Program-made: the position numbers and the translations under genes
Part shown: in pieces, positions 37,698-51,460 of the stretch
Numbering within the stretch: the stretch's first letter is position 1
Layout: each line of letters starts with the position of its first letter
Source of the DNA: Erpobdella octoculata
Lineage: Eukaryota; Annelida; Clitellata; Hirudinida; Erpobdellidae
Length of the DNA: 64,000 nt
Assembly (NCBI GenBank): GCA_963978895.1
Contig: OZ022247.1
Coordinates: 6,752,883 to 6,816,882 of the forward strand
Direction: 5' to 3'
Notes under the pieces: model-generated
What the model saw: the letters and a program-made list of their open reading frames with translations, nothing else
The model's database searches: none
What the model was told of the DNA's origin: nothing

Positions 37698-38345
37698 TGG
37701 AGTATTGTTAGTTTGTTCATATTGTTTGCTTCTAATTAGTGTATACTTTGTATACTTTTGTAAACTCAGCTTGTTTGTCGATCTATTTTTAGAAGACTTT
37801 TTTTCTAAAAACGGAAAACAGGATGGAAGGAAGGAGATGACGTCTGATTGGTCGATTTACAGAAGGTGTGTGTGCGTGTGTGTTTGCGCATAAATGCTTG
37901 TATATGTCTGTGTGATTGATAGTTTGAGTGTGTCTTCATTGTCTCTCTCTCTCTCTCTGTGTGTGTGTGTTTGTGAGTAACAGTAAAAACAAAACTAATT
38001 ATAGTTTAGCTGACGAATCCTTGAACACAGTCACTGAAAGAAGTTTTAAAAATATAATTGCATGTGTGTGTGTGTGTGTATGACTATTTATGGTTGTATG
38101 TGTGTACGAGTTGGAGTATGTGTAATTGTGTATATTGTATATTGACGTAGGCGTGGGTGGGTGCGCGTGTACGGCAGTTTGTCATTGTGCGTGGAGTTTC
38201 GTCTACTCGACTTTTATTCTTCTCACGAGCGGATGACTGATTTTGAGGGAGAGAAATTAATTGCACACGAGGGAATGAATTTCACCAATCCCCTCTCCCT
38301 CTCCCACCCACACCACCGCCATCACCACCACCCTATCGCTCTTCA

Positions 38346-38348
<3 letters not shown>
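36851..38348. other. Intergenic with CAC/CAT-rich and TG-rich stretches
   Basis: Irregular CAC/CAT trinucleotides at 36940-37070. At 37210-37430 there are many near-palindromic AGTACTTGAGTACT and ACTCGAGTA words. (TG)n patches lie at 37867-37975 and 38062-38082. Confidence 0.5.
37647..37695. repeat. (TA)n microsatellite
   Basis: About 48 bp of TA. Confidence 0.95.

Positions 38349-38428
<80 letters not shown>
38349..38428. repeat. (CT)40 microsatellite
   Basis: A pure CT array of about 80 bp, next to CpG-richer sequence that starts at about 38440. Confidence 0.97.
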
Positions 38429-38431
<3 letters not shown>

Positions 38432-38439
38432 ACTACCGT

Positions 38440-38770
38440 ACCACGTGATTCGACATTTGTAAACTCGAGAAATTGCCTTTTTTGGCGCGGCCGTCGAAAG
38501 AGAGGAACGATCTTTAATTTGTTCTTCTTTCACTCGCGCTAACAATTCAACGCGTGCGCCAAGAAGTTGCGAAACAGAAGACGGAGGTTGAGAGGTAATT
38601 TCGGGATAATGAAAAGTTGAAGGACATAAAGTTCAGCTGAGTGGGCGTCAGCATTGCAGTCGTGGGAGGTGGAGACTGGAAGATACGCGATTCACATCTC
38701 GTTACGTAGAGGAAAAAAAACTTTTATTTCTTTCTGACGTGGAGGAGGATTGTGCGGGGTGGAGGATGGG
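38440..38770. other. Locally CpG-richer segment, possible promoter or exon
   Basis: In an otherwise AT-rich window this stretch has several CpGs (GGCGCGGCCGTCGAAAG, CGCGCTAAC, ACGCGTGCGCC). It contains no convincing ORF, TATA box or splice pair that I can defend. It could be a transcription start region of a gene not visible here. Confidence 0.3.
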
Positions 38771-39299
38771 GGGGTTGGCGGGAATGAGACAGCACTTCAG
38801 TGGTACCACTGATACGAAGTGTAAGAAAAAAAAGTGAAAGAAAGAAAGAAAAAGAAAGTAATGGGGAGAGAGAAAAAAAGAGTGAGAGAGAATGGAATGA
38901 AAATATAAAGGGTAATTAGAGTTGACGGCATCTTACAAGTCGAGGCGTGTGGCATGAGAAGTAAGATTAAGAGTTTTGTGTTGTGATTTGAATTTGGAAA
39001 GATTTCATATGTGAAGAAGATTTGTAGATCTAATATAAAACATAATTCGTAAAGATTAATTGCAATCAGAACAGATTATTCATTTAATCAATTAAATTTT
39101 TAAAATATTTGTAAAAACATCTTTATTTTCGAAGTTAAATTACTAACAAATAAAAAAAGTTTTGACTTCGAAACCACATACACTCTTGTTAATGGGCGAC
39201 AGTACATGCAAGCTTGCATATTAAACAAACATTTTCAAAGTTATTAAATTTGATTATTTTTATTTATTGTCTCAAAAATATCAAAAAATCAACTAAGGT

Positions 39300-39606
39300 T
39301 ATCATCCTCATCATCATCGTCATCATCATCGTCAACACTATCACCAGCATCAACGTCACGTGTACAGTGTGCTGCCACTTTTGAACCAAGGCTCACACAA
39401 GTAGGACCAGGAAGAATTCGTGCATGTGGAACAACAGACATTCCACCCGCACGTCTGTCTAACAACTAAATGTACCAAGTTTTCCAACATCCTGTCGTTA
39501 AACTGTTTCTCATTTTTCCAAGCCAAGAAGTAAAGGATCACGTGCTTCTCTCGAACCGACTGCCTGGCGGTGGCACATCGGGTGCGTTAACCAATCGGCT
39601 AACTTT
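39300..39606 (-). mobile_element. Candidate tRNA-derived SINE
   Basis: On the minus strand an A-box-like TTAGCCGATTGGTTAACGC (near 39605-39585) is followed about 40 bp later by a B-box-like GGTTCGAGAG (near 39560). The body is unique sequence and the end is a (GAT)n tail at 39300-39345. Spacing and order fit a tRNA-derived SINE. No cloverleaf is evident, so it is not a tRNA gene. Confidence 0.45.
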
Positions 39607-39831
39607 CTACCACCTTCAGCATCATTACGACCATTTTAAACATCAACAAGGAAGACAGGAAGTAATATAAGAAAAGAGATGTGTTAATATTTAATGAAAT
39701 TGACCTGCTAACATAAAAATTTCTCATCTTCTTCAATCCCCGTTCTCTTTTATTGAAGATACTCTCGTAAAGACTACCTCTTCATATACAGTCATTCTCC
39801 TTCTCTCTTTTTCTTCCTTCTGTTTCTTTTT

Positions 39832-40059
39832 ACAAACTTTTATTTACATAGGTTACAATTTTTGATTCTGTGTGTGTCTGTGTGTGTGTATGTGTACGCA
39901 AATTTTGCAAGTAAAATTTAACCAGCTTTTTGACTAGTAAGAAGCTGAAATTTTCAGCATAGCTTTATATTGGATGACAATACATGATTCAATTAAAAAA
40001 AAAAACTTGAACATCTTTCGTATTTCTAAATCGAGTGTATTTGAAATGAAAATCTGTGT
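39832..40059 (+). mobile_element. ACACACTTTTATTT-family repeat, diverged copy
   Basis: The ends are mutated (ACAAACTTTTATTTA...AAATGAAAATCTGTGT). The interior ACGCAAATTTTGCAAGTAAA and TTTAACCAGCTTTTTGACTA closely match 52190-52430, so the two are copies of one family. Confidence 0.65.
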
Positions 40060-40564
40060 TGAAAAACTCGTTTTTTCCTTTACTTGTTTTCTTTCTTTCC
40101 ATTCATTTCTTTTCAATATACTTGCAAATCCGCATGCTCGTCTGCTTACTTACTTACTCTCACATATTTTTCTCAATTAACAAGCAGATGATGGTGCCGA
40201 TTCCAGGTTGCAGATTTCTAAAGAAAATATTTTTAATAAAAAAAACAATTTTTTTTTCAGCCACGAAAGTCATCCAGCATGTCATTGCAGAGTTTTTTTG
40301 CTCAGCCGAATTCCAAGAAAAAGAACAAGATTTAAAATTTCTTGTGCATTTTAATGCAGGGTCTTGTTGTAGGCGGGTCACTGCTGGTTAATCTATGGTC
40401 GTCCAATGTGATAAGATAGAGTTGTAAAGAAAAAAATTGAGTGAAAGAAAATGAGATAAAGAAAAAAAAATTGAAAAAGATAAAAAAAAGATAAAAAAAG
40501 AAAGAGAAAGGAATAGAGAAGCATAAAGAACAAGTGAATAAAAAAACAAAGTTTTTAAAAAAAA

Positions 40565-40873
40565 ACACTTTTATATAATCGATTGTGTAGGCCACATTCT
40601 GTTACATAAACAACGAGCATATTAGCATAAACAATAAATAGTTTGACGAAAATATCACAACTAATTATTTAATTAAATTTCGTCCAATCGATCCGGAAAT
40701 TTGAGAAAATGCCATGTTAATTAGTTTGGAGGTATGTTCACATTTTTAAGTCTCTAGCTCATCGGAAAGTTAGTTTAAAATCGATTGCAAAATTTGACGA
40801 CAGACAATCAGACAGACAGACAGACAGAGAAACAGACAGACAAACAGAGAAGTCAAGTTAAGCAAAAGTGTGT
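40565..40873 (-). mobile_element. ACACACTTTTATTT-family repeat with (GACA)n
   Basis: The minus-strand start is ACACACTTTTGCTTAACTTG, then ACTTCTCTGTTTGTCTG and a (CTGT)n run. The distal end is a degenerate ACACTTTTATATAA at 40564. It lies next to the ACTAGC element at 41020-41133 and may be its other half. Confidence 0.5.
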
Positions 40874-41019
40874 AAAAAACGGTCGGTCCGAGATTTTTTG
40901 CCAAGTATGAGGATTGTAGGCCTGTAAAAACGGGTCGGTATCAAATTGGATGGGCGGGGCTTGATATTTTGTCTTATGAAACGGGTCGGGCCGCGAAAAA
41001 TTGACCCGTGCAGTAGTGC

Positions 41020-41133
41020 TTTATTGCATATCCATAAGCATCGTGAAATGAAACATTAGAAATGTTTATTTTCTTTACTTTTTTTTATTCGATCAAACTA
41101 AGCCATATCAACGCGTCGCCGGGTACAGCTAGT
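41020..41133 (-). mobile_element. ACTAGC-headed repeat, reverse orientation
   Basis: On the minus strand: ACTAGCTGTACCCGGCGACG. Further on, at 40920-41010, are GGCCCGACCCG and a TTTTTACAGGCCTA block that also occurs in the 23787 element near 23963. The two are therefore related. Its outer limit is unclear because it runs into the 40565-40873 repeat. Confidence 0.6.
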
Positions 41134-41451
41134 TATTAATACTTTATAATTATCTCACAACGTTATTTTTACTTAAATGTATATGTTTTTTTTTGTAAGA
41201 ACTCAATGGCAGAGTAATCAAGTTGGTCTTTTGTTGATATTTGTAGTTCTTGTATGCCGACGTGTGTGGTACGTTAGAGATGTTTGTATATAAGTCAAAT
41301 GACCACCAATATTTATGTAATGCTTATAATTGTTGTATAATAGAGGCAGAGGAGGCAAACTGTATACACGGAATTGTACTGAAGCAGCAGAAAAATATTT
41401 TTCAGCAATTCCTATAACACCGTACAATTTTTTATGAAACCGGATTATAAA

Positions 41452-41823
41452 ATGCTTTTATTTAATTTCACTCGTCTCTGTTTCTTTGCTGGTTGGTTGG
41501 TTTGTCTGTGGTGATCAAATATTAGAATCAAAAATTCACCTACTTTTCGACCATCTAGAGCTCTAAAACTTTCAGGAAAACTTTATTCTGGATTAGGCCT
41601 TAAATCAATTTAAATTAAGAAAATCAAATTAATTCCTGCCATCTAGCGACTGTAATAAGTTGTTTATGTATAAGTCGCCAGAGGTCCAAAATAGTTAAAC
41701 AGTACGGATGTTTATTTATAAGGTGCCAGAGGTCCAAAATAATTAAAACGATTGAGCGTAACGTTTATTTAAGATTCAAAAATTTTAGTTCGTTGACTCA
41801 GATAAAGAGACAAATAAAAGCAT
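41452..41823. mobile_element. ATGCTTTTATTT-ended repeat, 372 bp
   Basis: Perfect 12-bp inverted ends ATGCTTTTATTT (41452-41463 and 41812-41823). The layout (CTGT/GGTT-rich start, then CTCTAAAACTTTCAGGAAAA) parallels the ACACACTTTTATTT family, so it is probably a sister family. Two internal copies of GCCAGAGGTCCAAAATA lie about 50 bp apart. Confidence 0.6.
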
Positions 41824-42042
41824 TTTTTTAAATTTATTTTTTATCTCTACTTGTTTTCCATAAAATTTTACATTCAAAAAACCGTACATTTTAAAAAAAA
41901 ACTGTAAAAGTTTCTAAGAAACTGCCCATTTTTTAAGAGACTTCAACTTAAAAAAATAACTGTAGACTTTTTTTTATACGATTGTGTAACTTTCTAGAAC
42001 AAAAACGTTTCACTTTCTAAATGCTTGTACAATTATATAAAA

Positions 42043-42161
42043 ACTGGTGGCTTTGCCCGTCCCAAGAACGGATGTTTTAAAATTACGATAAACTTTGGAT
42101 ACATTTTTTGGATTAATATAAGTTTATTAATTATTTTGTTATTTATTTATTTATGTATTTA
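42043..42161 (+). mobile_element. ACTGGTGG-headed repeat fragment, split by a hAT
   Basis: About 95 bp from ACTGGTGGCTTTGCCCGTCC match 63769-63865 closely, including CTTTGGATACATTTTTTGG. Both copies run into TTTA then ATTC tetranucleotides. A hAT derivative has inserted just after this segment. Confidence 0.75.
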
Positions 42162-42969
42162 CAGTGATGGGCAGTAGTTAACTACTTTTAACTACTTTAG
42201 TAGTTAACTACTAGTTTAACTACATGGGAGTAGTTAAGGCAAAAAGTTTAACTACCCGAAAGTAACCGGTAGTTAAAGAATAGTTTAACTACTTTTTAGA
42301 GTAGTTAACTACAATTAGTTTAACTACCTAAAAGTAGTTAAAGTCTAAAAAAAATTAAATCAGCCTGTATATAATATTTTACGCAAGATCTGGCTTCAAA
42401 TGACTCAACAACAAACTCACTGCTCATGTATCCTCATCTAACAAGAGTTTTTCTCAAGTTTAATACAAGTCTACCAAGCAGATCTGCTGTTGAGAGACTG
42501 TTCAGTTGTGCAGGTCAAATATTAGTGCCAAGACGGTGCAAAGTGTCTGACAGTATGTTCGAAAAGCTTGTTTTCCTGCGTCATGTACTCAAATATCTTA
42601 ATCATTTACAGGTAATAAGACGATGTTTGACACCGTCTGAAGTAGATTGATTGACTGGATATTTAACTTATAAAATATGTGTCTTTTCATTAATAAATTA
42701 AAAAAAATTTGTCATGGCTTTATTTAATAAATTAGATGGTGAACATAATTAATGGTGATCATGTGAGACCTAATACAGCAATGCAATGTATTAGTGTACA
42801 AGTTTATAGAAAAAAGTAGTTAAAAGTAGTTAACTACTTTACAGTATTTAACTACTTTAGTTAAACTACCTCTGACAAAAAGTAGTTAACTACATAGTTA
42901 AACTACTAAAAAGTAAATGTAACTACAGAAAAGTTTAACTACTTGAAAGTAGTTAGTTGCCCATCACTG
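42162..42969. mobile_element. Short hAT derivative with TIRs and 8-bp target duplication
   Basis: Terminal inverted repeats start CAGTGATGGGCA at both ends. Perfect 8-bp direct repeats TGTATTTA flank it (42154-42161 and 42970-42977). The subterminal 150-200 bp at each side are packed with AGTAGTTAAACTAC-like palindromic motifs, likely transposase binding sites. Only a C-terminal transposase fragment remains inside. It landed in the tetranucleotide tail of the 42043 repeat. Confidence 0.92.
42375..42650 (+). pseudogene. hAT transposase C-terminal dimerisation domain fragment
   Basis: The open frame has no stop from 42375. The part from the ATG at 42426 (74 codons) reads YPHLTRVFLKFNTSLPSRSA, then VERLFSCAGQILVPRRCKVS and an FEKLVFLRH helix. 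This is the hAT C-terminal dimerisation domain (consensus YPH..F.K.N..LPSSA.VERLFS.AG.I...R). Catalytic and DNA-binding regions are absent, so it cannot transpose on its own. AAG at 42385-42387 could be an old splice acceptor. Confidence 0.88.
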
Positions 42970-43108
42970 TGTATTTATGTATTTATGTATTTAGGTATGT
43001 ATGTATGTATTTATTTATTTATTTATTTGTTTATTTATTTATTTAGTTCTTTGTTTATTTATTTAGTTCTTTGTTTGTTTATTTATCTATCTATTTATTT
43101 ATTTATTT

Positions 43109-43148
<40 letters not shown>

Positions 43149-43149
<1 letters not shown>

Positions 43150-44006
43150 TTCATTCATTCATTCATTCATTCATTCATTCATTCATTCATTCATTCATTC
43201 ATTCATTCATTCATTCATTCATTCATTCATTCATTCATTCATTCATTCATTCATTCATTCATTCATTCATTCATTCATTCATTCATTCATTCATTCATTC
43301 ATTCATTCATTCATTCATTCATTCATTCATTCATTCATTCATTCATTCATTCATTCATTCATTCATTCATTCATTCATTCATTCATTCATTCATTCATTC
43401 ATTCATTCATTCATTCATTCATTCATTCATTCATTCATTCATTCATTCATTCATTCATTCATTCATTCATTCATTCATTCATTCATTCATTCATTCATTC
43501 ATTCATTCATTCATTCATTCATTCATTCATTCATTCATTCATTCATTCATTCATTCATTCATTCATTCATTCATTCATTCATTCATTCATTCATTCATTC
43601 ATTCATTCATTCATTCATTCATTCATTCATTCATTCATTCATTCATTCATTCATTCATTCATTCATTCATTCATTCATTCATTCATTCATTCATTCATTC
43701 ATTCATTCATTCATTCATTCATTCATTCATTCATTCATTCATTCATTCATTCATTCATTCATTCATTCATTCATTCATTCATTCATTCATTCATTCATTC
43801 ATTCATTCATTCATTCATTCATTCATTCATTCATTCATTCATTCATTCATTCATTCATTCATTCATTCATTCATTCATTCATTCATTCATTCATTCATTC
43901 ATTCATTCATTCATTCATTCATTCATTCATTCATTCATTCATTCATTCATTCATTCATTCATTCATTCATTCATTCATTCATTCATTCATTCATTCATTC
44001 ATTCAT
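43149..44006. repeat. (ATTC)n giant microsatellite, about 214 copies
   Basis: 858 bp of near-perfect ATTC, framed by (TTTA)n at 43000-43150 and 44006-44054. The 332-codon Ile-His-Ser-Phe frame across it is an artefact. Confidence 0.98.
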
Positions 44007-44053
<47 letters not shown>

Positions 44054-44284
44054 TGAAAGGAAAAAATAGATTAAAATATTAATAATTTTTCATATTTTGA
44101 ATTAATTTAATTAAGGTAAATATTTTTCAATTTATTTATAAAAAATATATGAAAAAAATGTATTTATATAATTATATTTATATATAAATTAATTTGCCAT
44201 AGATAGCAGATCGTCACACAAAAACGTCTTACACAGACATGGGCTATTATTTATATTAATTTGTATAATTGTCTAAAAAACATA

Positions 44285-44416
44285 CTACTTTGAATGAAAT
44301 TATACAACTTTCAATAAAACTATACAATTTTCAATAAAACTATACTATTTTTAATAAAACTATACAACTTTCAGTAAAACTATAAAATTTTTAATAAAAC
44401 TATACAACTTTCAATT
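44285..44416. repeat. 20-bp tandem repeat, about 6 copies
   Basis: Unit AACTTTCAATAAAACTATAC with small changes. Confidence 0.85.
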
Positions 44417-44419
44417 TTT

Positions 44420-45234
44420 CAACTGTTTTTTCCAAATTTTGACATGATTTTAATTTGTTTATGAAAATAAATAATAACTTCGGATAAGGTTGAATAACAT
44501 GTTGAGTATTTGAATGTAGCGAGTGCTTAGCAACCGTTGCTGTGCATTTAGAACAATACGAAATCGTTGTGGAATATTCCAAATAAGGTCATTTTTATTT
44601 GATGTTTTGAATTTCCTGTGTATAATTTTTGTAAATCAAAAAGCACAAGAACGTATAAAATAATTCAAAAAATAAATTTTAAAATCAAAACAAACAATAA
44701 ATCACAGCAAACTTTTTAAAGAAACGTTTTTATGCAATTCATTCGTAATTGATATTTTATAATTATATTTTCTTTGAAATTAAAAAACTGAAATTATAAT
44801 AAATAAAACTATTTTGACCATAAAATCAAATATAAAAATAGTTAATCATGACGCCAAAATATATGACACAATTAAACCATAAATTGGTAAAGACGAATCT
44901 TTTATTTAAATTGAAATAATTTATTTTCTATTAAACTGAAATTAATAAATTAAGGCGTTTGTTCTTATTTTATGTGTAATGCTAGTTGGAAAGAAAGCTG
45001 CTTAAAAATCGATTACATGATCTTACTTAAACAGACAACAGACGTCAGACCACAAATATCATAAAAAAGCATCAGACCACAGAGAACATATAACAAATAT
45101 CAGATAATAAACATCAGAAATCCGACAACAGACATCAGAAAAGATGAGAAAAGGGAAGCTAACAGGAAACATTGAGATAAAATAAAAATTAGATGGGAAC
45201 AATTTATATAGAAGAATACAAATATGATACTAAA
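44420..45234. other. AT-rich intergenic, nothing recognised
   Basis: Short ORFs without support. Confidence 0.55.
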
Positions 45235-45525
45235 AAATAAAAACTGATACAAAAAATAAAAACTGATACAAAAAATAAAAACTGATACAAAAAATACAAA
45301 ATGATACAAAAAATGCAAAACTGATAAAAAAAACCTATTACAAAACTGACACAAATAAATACAAAACTGATATAAATAAATACAAAACTGATAAAAACAA
45401 GTACAAAACTGATACAAATGAATGCAAAACTAATACAATTAAATACAAAACTAATACAAATAAATACAAAACTGATACAGTTAAATACAACACTGATAAA
45501 AAAAAACAAAACTAATACAAATGAA
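45235..45525. repeat. ACTGATACAAAAAATAAAA-type tandem repeats
   Basis: A 19-bp unit repeats four times (45240-45305). A related, more variable unit of about 21 bp (ACTGATACAAATAAATACAAA) then runs to 45525. Minus-strand Phe/Tyr-rich frames are artefacts. Confidence 0.85.
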
Positions 45526-45719
45526 TACAAAAAGAACACACAATGAAAAACTAAAAAATATTTATTGAAAAAAAACAAATAAACTTCAGATTGAAAAAAA
45601 TTAAATAATTCAAATTATAACATGAAAGATAAATAATTAAACAAATACTTTCATTTATTCGACTAAAATTAACTGTTTGAAATTTTTGACGATTACTAAG
45701 AAAATGACGATGACTAAGA

Positions 45720-45903
45720 AAATGATGATGATAATGATGATGATGATGATGATAATGATGGTGATGATGGTGATGATGATGACAATGATGGTGGTGGTAA
45801 TAATGATTATGAATATGGTGATGATGATAATGAATATGGTGATGATGATGATAATGATGGTGGTGATGATCATGGTGGTGGTGATGATGGTGATGATGAT
45901 GAA
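45720..45903. repeat. (GAT)n imperfect microsatellite
   Basis: GAT/GGT trinucleotides with AAT interruptions. Confidence 0.93.
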
Positions 45904-46260
45904 ATTCGACACATTTGAAAAACGTTGTAAAAATCTTAAACCGGAAGTGCAGCGTTTCTTATTGTTTGCTTTAATAACGTTAAAAATAATTAGAGCGATA
46001 ATAATAATAAACAATAATAATGAAAATAATAATGAAAATAAAGACGATGATTATGATGACGATATTGGTTGCCATAGTGATGAGGCAATGTTGTTAAATG
46101 GCCTGTAAATTTTGAATTTGTAACTCTTATTTTCAAATTTTGAGACTTGTCTAAGGCTTTAAATTTATTTATTCTAAATGAAATTTATTTATGAGCTGTA
46201 TAAATTGCAAAGCTATTCATTATTGAATGCGTTTGTAATTGTGGAATAGTCATAGATATA

Positions 46261-46353
46261 GGTGTGGAGTAGTCGTGCGTAGGTGTGGAGTAGTCGTGCG
46301 TAGGTGTGGAGTGGTCGTGCGTAGGTGTGGAGGAGTCATACATAGGTGTGGAT
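46261..46353. repeat. 21-bp minisatellite, 4.4 copies
   Basis: Unit GGTGTGGAGTAGTCGTGCGT + A, exact 21-bp spacing. Confidence 0.93.
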
Positions 46354-46738
46354 AGATAAATGTATAGTGAATGTAATAATAATATCGAGGTAACACAAAG
46401 TTCATATCTTTTGATGCCTGAAAGCAAAAAATGGAGCAAGCAAAAAAAAGCAAAAAAGTATAAAAGAGCGAAAAAATAAAAAAAGCAAAAAAAAAATGAA
46501 CAAAAGTTATAAATAGTCAGGAATGTAAGAAAAAAACATGCAAATAAAAAAAAATAATAAGAGACAGTGAAAAAGATAATACGAGGTTGGGGTAGGTGCA
46601 GGGAGACGGCGTAGGCGGATTCTAAAAATAGAAAGATAGATGAATAGGGGATGGAAAAAAATAAAAATAAACTTATGCAACAAAAATATCCGATGAAAAG
46701 GGAATGAATGCTTTACTTTTAATAACAGCTTCCCAGTT

Positions 46739-48810
<2,072 letters not shown>

Positions 48811-48996
48811 ACTAGCTGACACAGCAAACGTTGTCTTGGCTAATACATTATTTTGGTTTTCTAATTTAAAGTTTAATGTACACAATTATGACAAATTAAA
48901 AGGATCAATATTACTCCTTCCCCGCATGCTATCTCGTTCCCGCTTGCTCTTCCGTTCCCGTTTGGTCTCCCGCTTGCTCTCCGTTACCGCTTGCTA
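48811..48996 (+). mobile_element. ACTAGCTGAC-headed repeat
   Basis: Head ACTAGCTGACACAGCAAACG after TATATATAT, followed at 48915-48992 by TTCCCGCTTGCTC repeats of the CGCTCCCG type. A (CA)n/(TA)n block follows from 49018. Confidence 0.65.
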
Positions 48997-49017
48997 AGTT
49001 AGAATAAAGGAAAATGC

Positions 49018-49031
49018 ACACACACACACAT

Positions 49032-49093
<62 letters not shown>

Positions 49094-49106
49094 ATATATA
49101 TATATA

Positions 49107-49140
<34 letters not shown>

Positions 49141-49161
49141 CACATATATATATATATATAT
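49018..49161. repeat. (CA)n/(TA)n/(TG)n compound microsatellite
   Basis: CA dinucleotides, then TA, TGTG, TA, TGTG and TA blocks in succession. Confidence 0.95.
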
Positions 49162-49324
49162 AAACTCAAAAACGTTGTTAAGTAATATTTTTTGTCATCG
49201 CAAAAAACCCTGCAGGACTGTTCGTGAAACTTCAAAGGAAATAATTTTTTGAACCTTCAAAAGTTGCTGAGCTGTTCAAGCAGATTTTCATGATGGTTTT
49301 TCTTATACTTTTTCATTTGCATAG

Positions 49325-49755
49325 TGTGACATTTACTATCATAACACATTGTAACATTTATTACCATAATACATTGTAACATTTGCTATCATAATACGTT
49401 GTAACATTTACTATCATAACACATTGTAACATTTACTATCATAACACATTGTAACATTTACTATCATAACACATTGTAACACTTACTATCATAACCCATT
49501 GTAACATTTACTATCATAACACATTGTAACATTTACTATCATAACACATTGTAACATTTACTATCATAACACATTTTAACATTTACTACCATAATACGTT
49601 GTAACTTTTACTACCATAATACGTTGTAACCTTTACTATCATAACACATTGTGACATTTACTATCATAATACGTTGTAACATTTACTATCATAACACATT
49701 GTGACATTTACTATCATAATACGTTGTAACATTTACTATCATAATACATTGTGAC
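49325..49755. repeat. 25-bp minisatellite, about 17 copies
   Basis: Unit ATTTACTATCATAACACATT + GTAAC, with two main variants (ATAACACATT and ATAATACGTT) interspersed. There are no unique spacers, so it is not a CRISPR array. Confidence 0.95.
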
Positions 49756-51235
49756 GTAAATGTTACCTAAATGAATGTATCTTCTTTTTTTTTTATAATA
49801 ATTGATGCTTGTATGTTGTGTTACCCATTGTACTCAGAGAATTAATGAAACGTTATTTTTTTAATCTCTCATTATAACTTTACAGTCGGTTCTTCTTGCT
49901 TGTTTGCCTGAATGTTTGCAATCCTTAAAAGTGAAATTTAACAAACTTTCCGTCATCCAATTCAGCTAAAATTGGAATGTATAGGCTTGCTCTTTATGAC
50001 AATGCATTTTATTAAAATTTGAACATTTTCTAAAAAATTTATTTTTTAATTAAAAATCACAATTATTTATGTTTTAAAACAAAAAAATACCAAACACATT
50101 TATATAAATGCTTACATATATGAATTAAAAAACAAACAAACTCCGCCTTGCTTTGCGAGCTAGTCCAAAGAAGCGGGAGAAAACGAATAAACAATATAAA
50201 AACCAAGTTTTTAAACAAAATGTTTTTATGCTATGAAAACTCAAAGCTTAAAATACATTTTTTTGAAAAAAAAATATTTTTTTTTTCCTTTTTCCTTGTC
50301 ATCAGGCAAGAGCATGTCTAACAATTATGAAAAAAATTTGTTATCAAGAAGTGACTCAAAATTGATTTGAAAAATAGAAACAAAGATTAGAAGTTAATGA
50401 AAGCATTTAGAAAAAATCAAATAATAATTTGCAAAAAGAAAAACATAGGTATTTTTAACCTACAGCTATTAAAATCTTAAAATAGTTAATGATAAAAGCT
50501 ATAAACTATTATAAAAAATAAATTCAAAAACACATCGTTTAAAAAAATTAGCAAAAAATGGAAAAAGCTGGTAAAATCCGAAATAAAAGGATTTGTGGAA
50601 AAAACTCGTTTTCTACGGTTTATTTGTTTGTTAAATAAATAATAACAGAACCGGAAAAATAGTTTTTTTCTGCAAATCCTCAATAGTATGGATTTGTTTT
50701 TTTAGATATAAATATACCAATTTTTGAATTAAAATGTTAAAAAAATTGTTTTAAAATTTAATAATTTTAATAAAACGCATTTTGATGCATATCAATTATA
50801 TATACGTTATTCGACAAAAATTTGATCTTGACCATGTCACATATAATTTTTAATTTGAATTTTTTTTAAGGTTTTAAAGATTTTACTCTATAGTTTACTT
50901 ATATTTTGCCCAATCGATTTGCAAATTTAACAAAATTTAACATTTGCAGCGACAAATAAAGCGATTGAATTTCAACTAGATTGGATAACGGGAAGTTGGA
51001 TTTTTTGAATGGCATAGATAGGGTGTTAACGTATGCCTCAAGCAAGCGAACAAGGTGAAGTTAATATAAAAAATTTAAAAATTACTTCTTCATTTTTAGT
51101 GCATTTCAAAGTAAAAGTGTTTTTTAAAGTGTTTTTATTTATTTTTATTATAATATTTACTTTCGAATAGCCACCCTTTCCCGCCTTAGCTTACACACCA
51201 CCACCATCGCATTGCATGGATGATGAGTGGCAAAA
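49756..51235. other. AT-rich intergenic with a dispersed repeat copy
   Basis: 49915-50013 resembles 13585-13680 (TTTCCGTCATCCAATTCAGC, ATGACAATGCATT). No gene. Confidence 0.5.
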
Positions 51236-51460
51236 AACCTACCTACCCACCCACCTACCAATTTTTTGTAACAGTCAGATAGGCGGATAGGTAGGTAGAT
51301 ACCCATCTACCTAACTACCTGCCTACCTACCAACTCACCTATCTACCCACCTACTTACCTATCTTCCTACCTACCTACACATTTAACCACCTACGCGTTC
51401 AACCCACCTACACATTTAACCACCTACGCGTTCAACCCACCTACGCATTCAACCTACCTA
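51236..51460. repeat. CTAC/CACC-rich tetranucleotide region
   Basis: Imperfect ACCTACC repeats, with a 24-bp unit (ACGCGTTCAACCCACCTAC plus flank) repeated at 51380-51450. A CTT-rich tract follows at 51505-51550. Confidence 0.8.

Noticed and set aside
39545..39606. tRNA gene on the minus strand
   Set aside because: A-box-like and B-box-like words occur, but arms do not pair into a cloverleaf. Better explained as a SINE head.
43071..44069. 332-codon ORF of Ile-His-Ser-Phe repeats
   Set aside because: It is a translation of the (ATTC)n microsatellite. No unique domain or splice context.
49325..49755. CRISPR-like regular array
   Set aside because: Direct 25-bp tandem units with no unique spacers, in a eukaryotic genome: a minisatellite.
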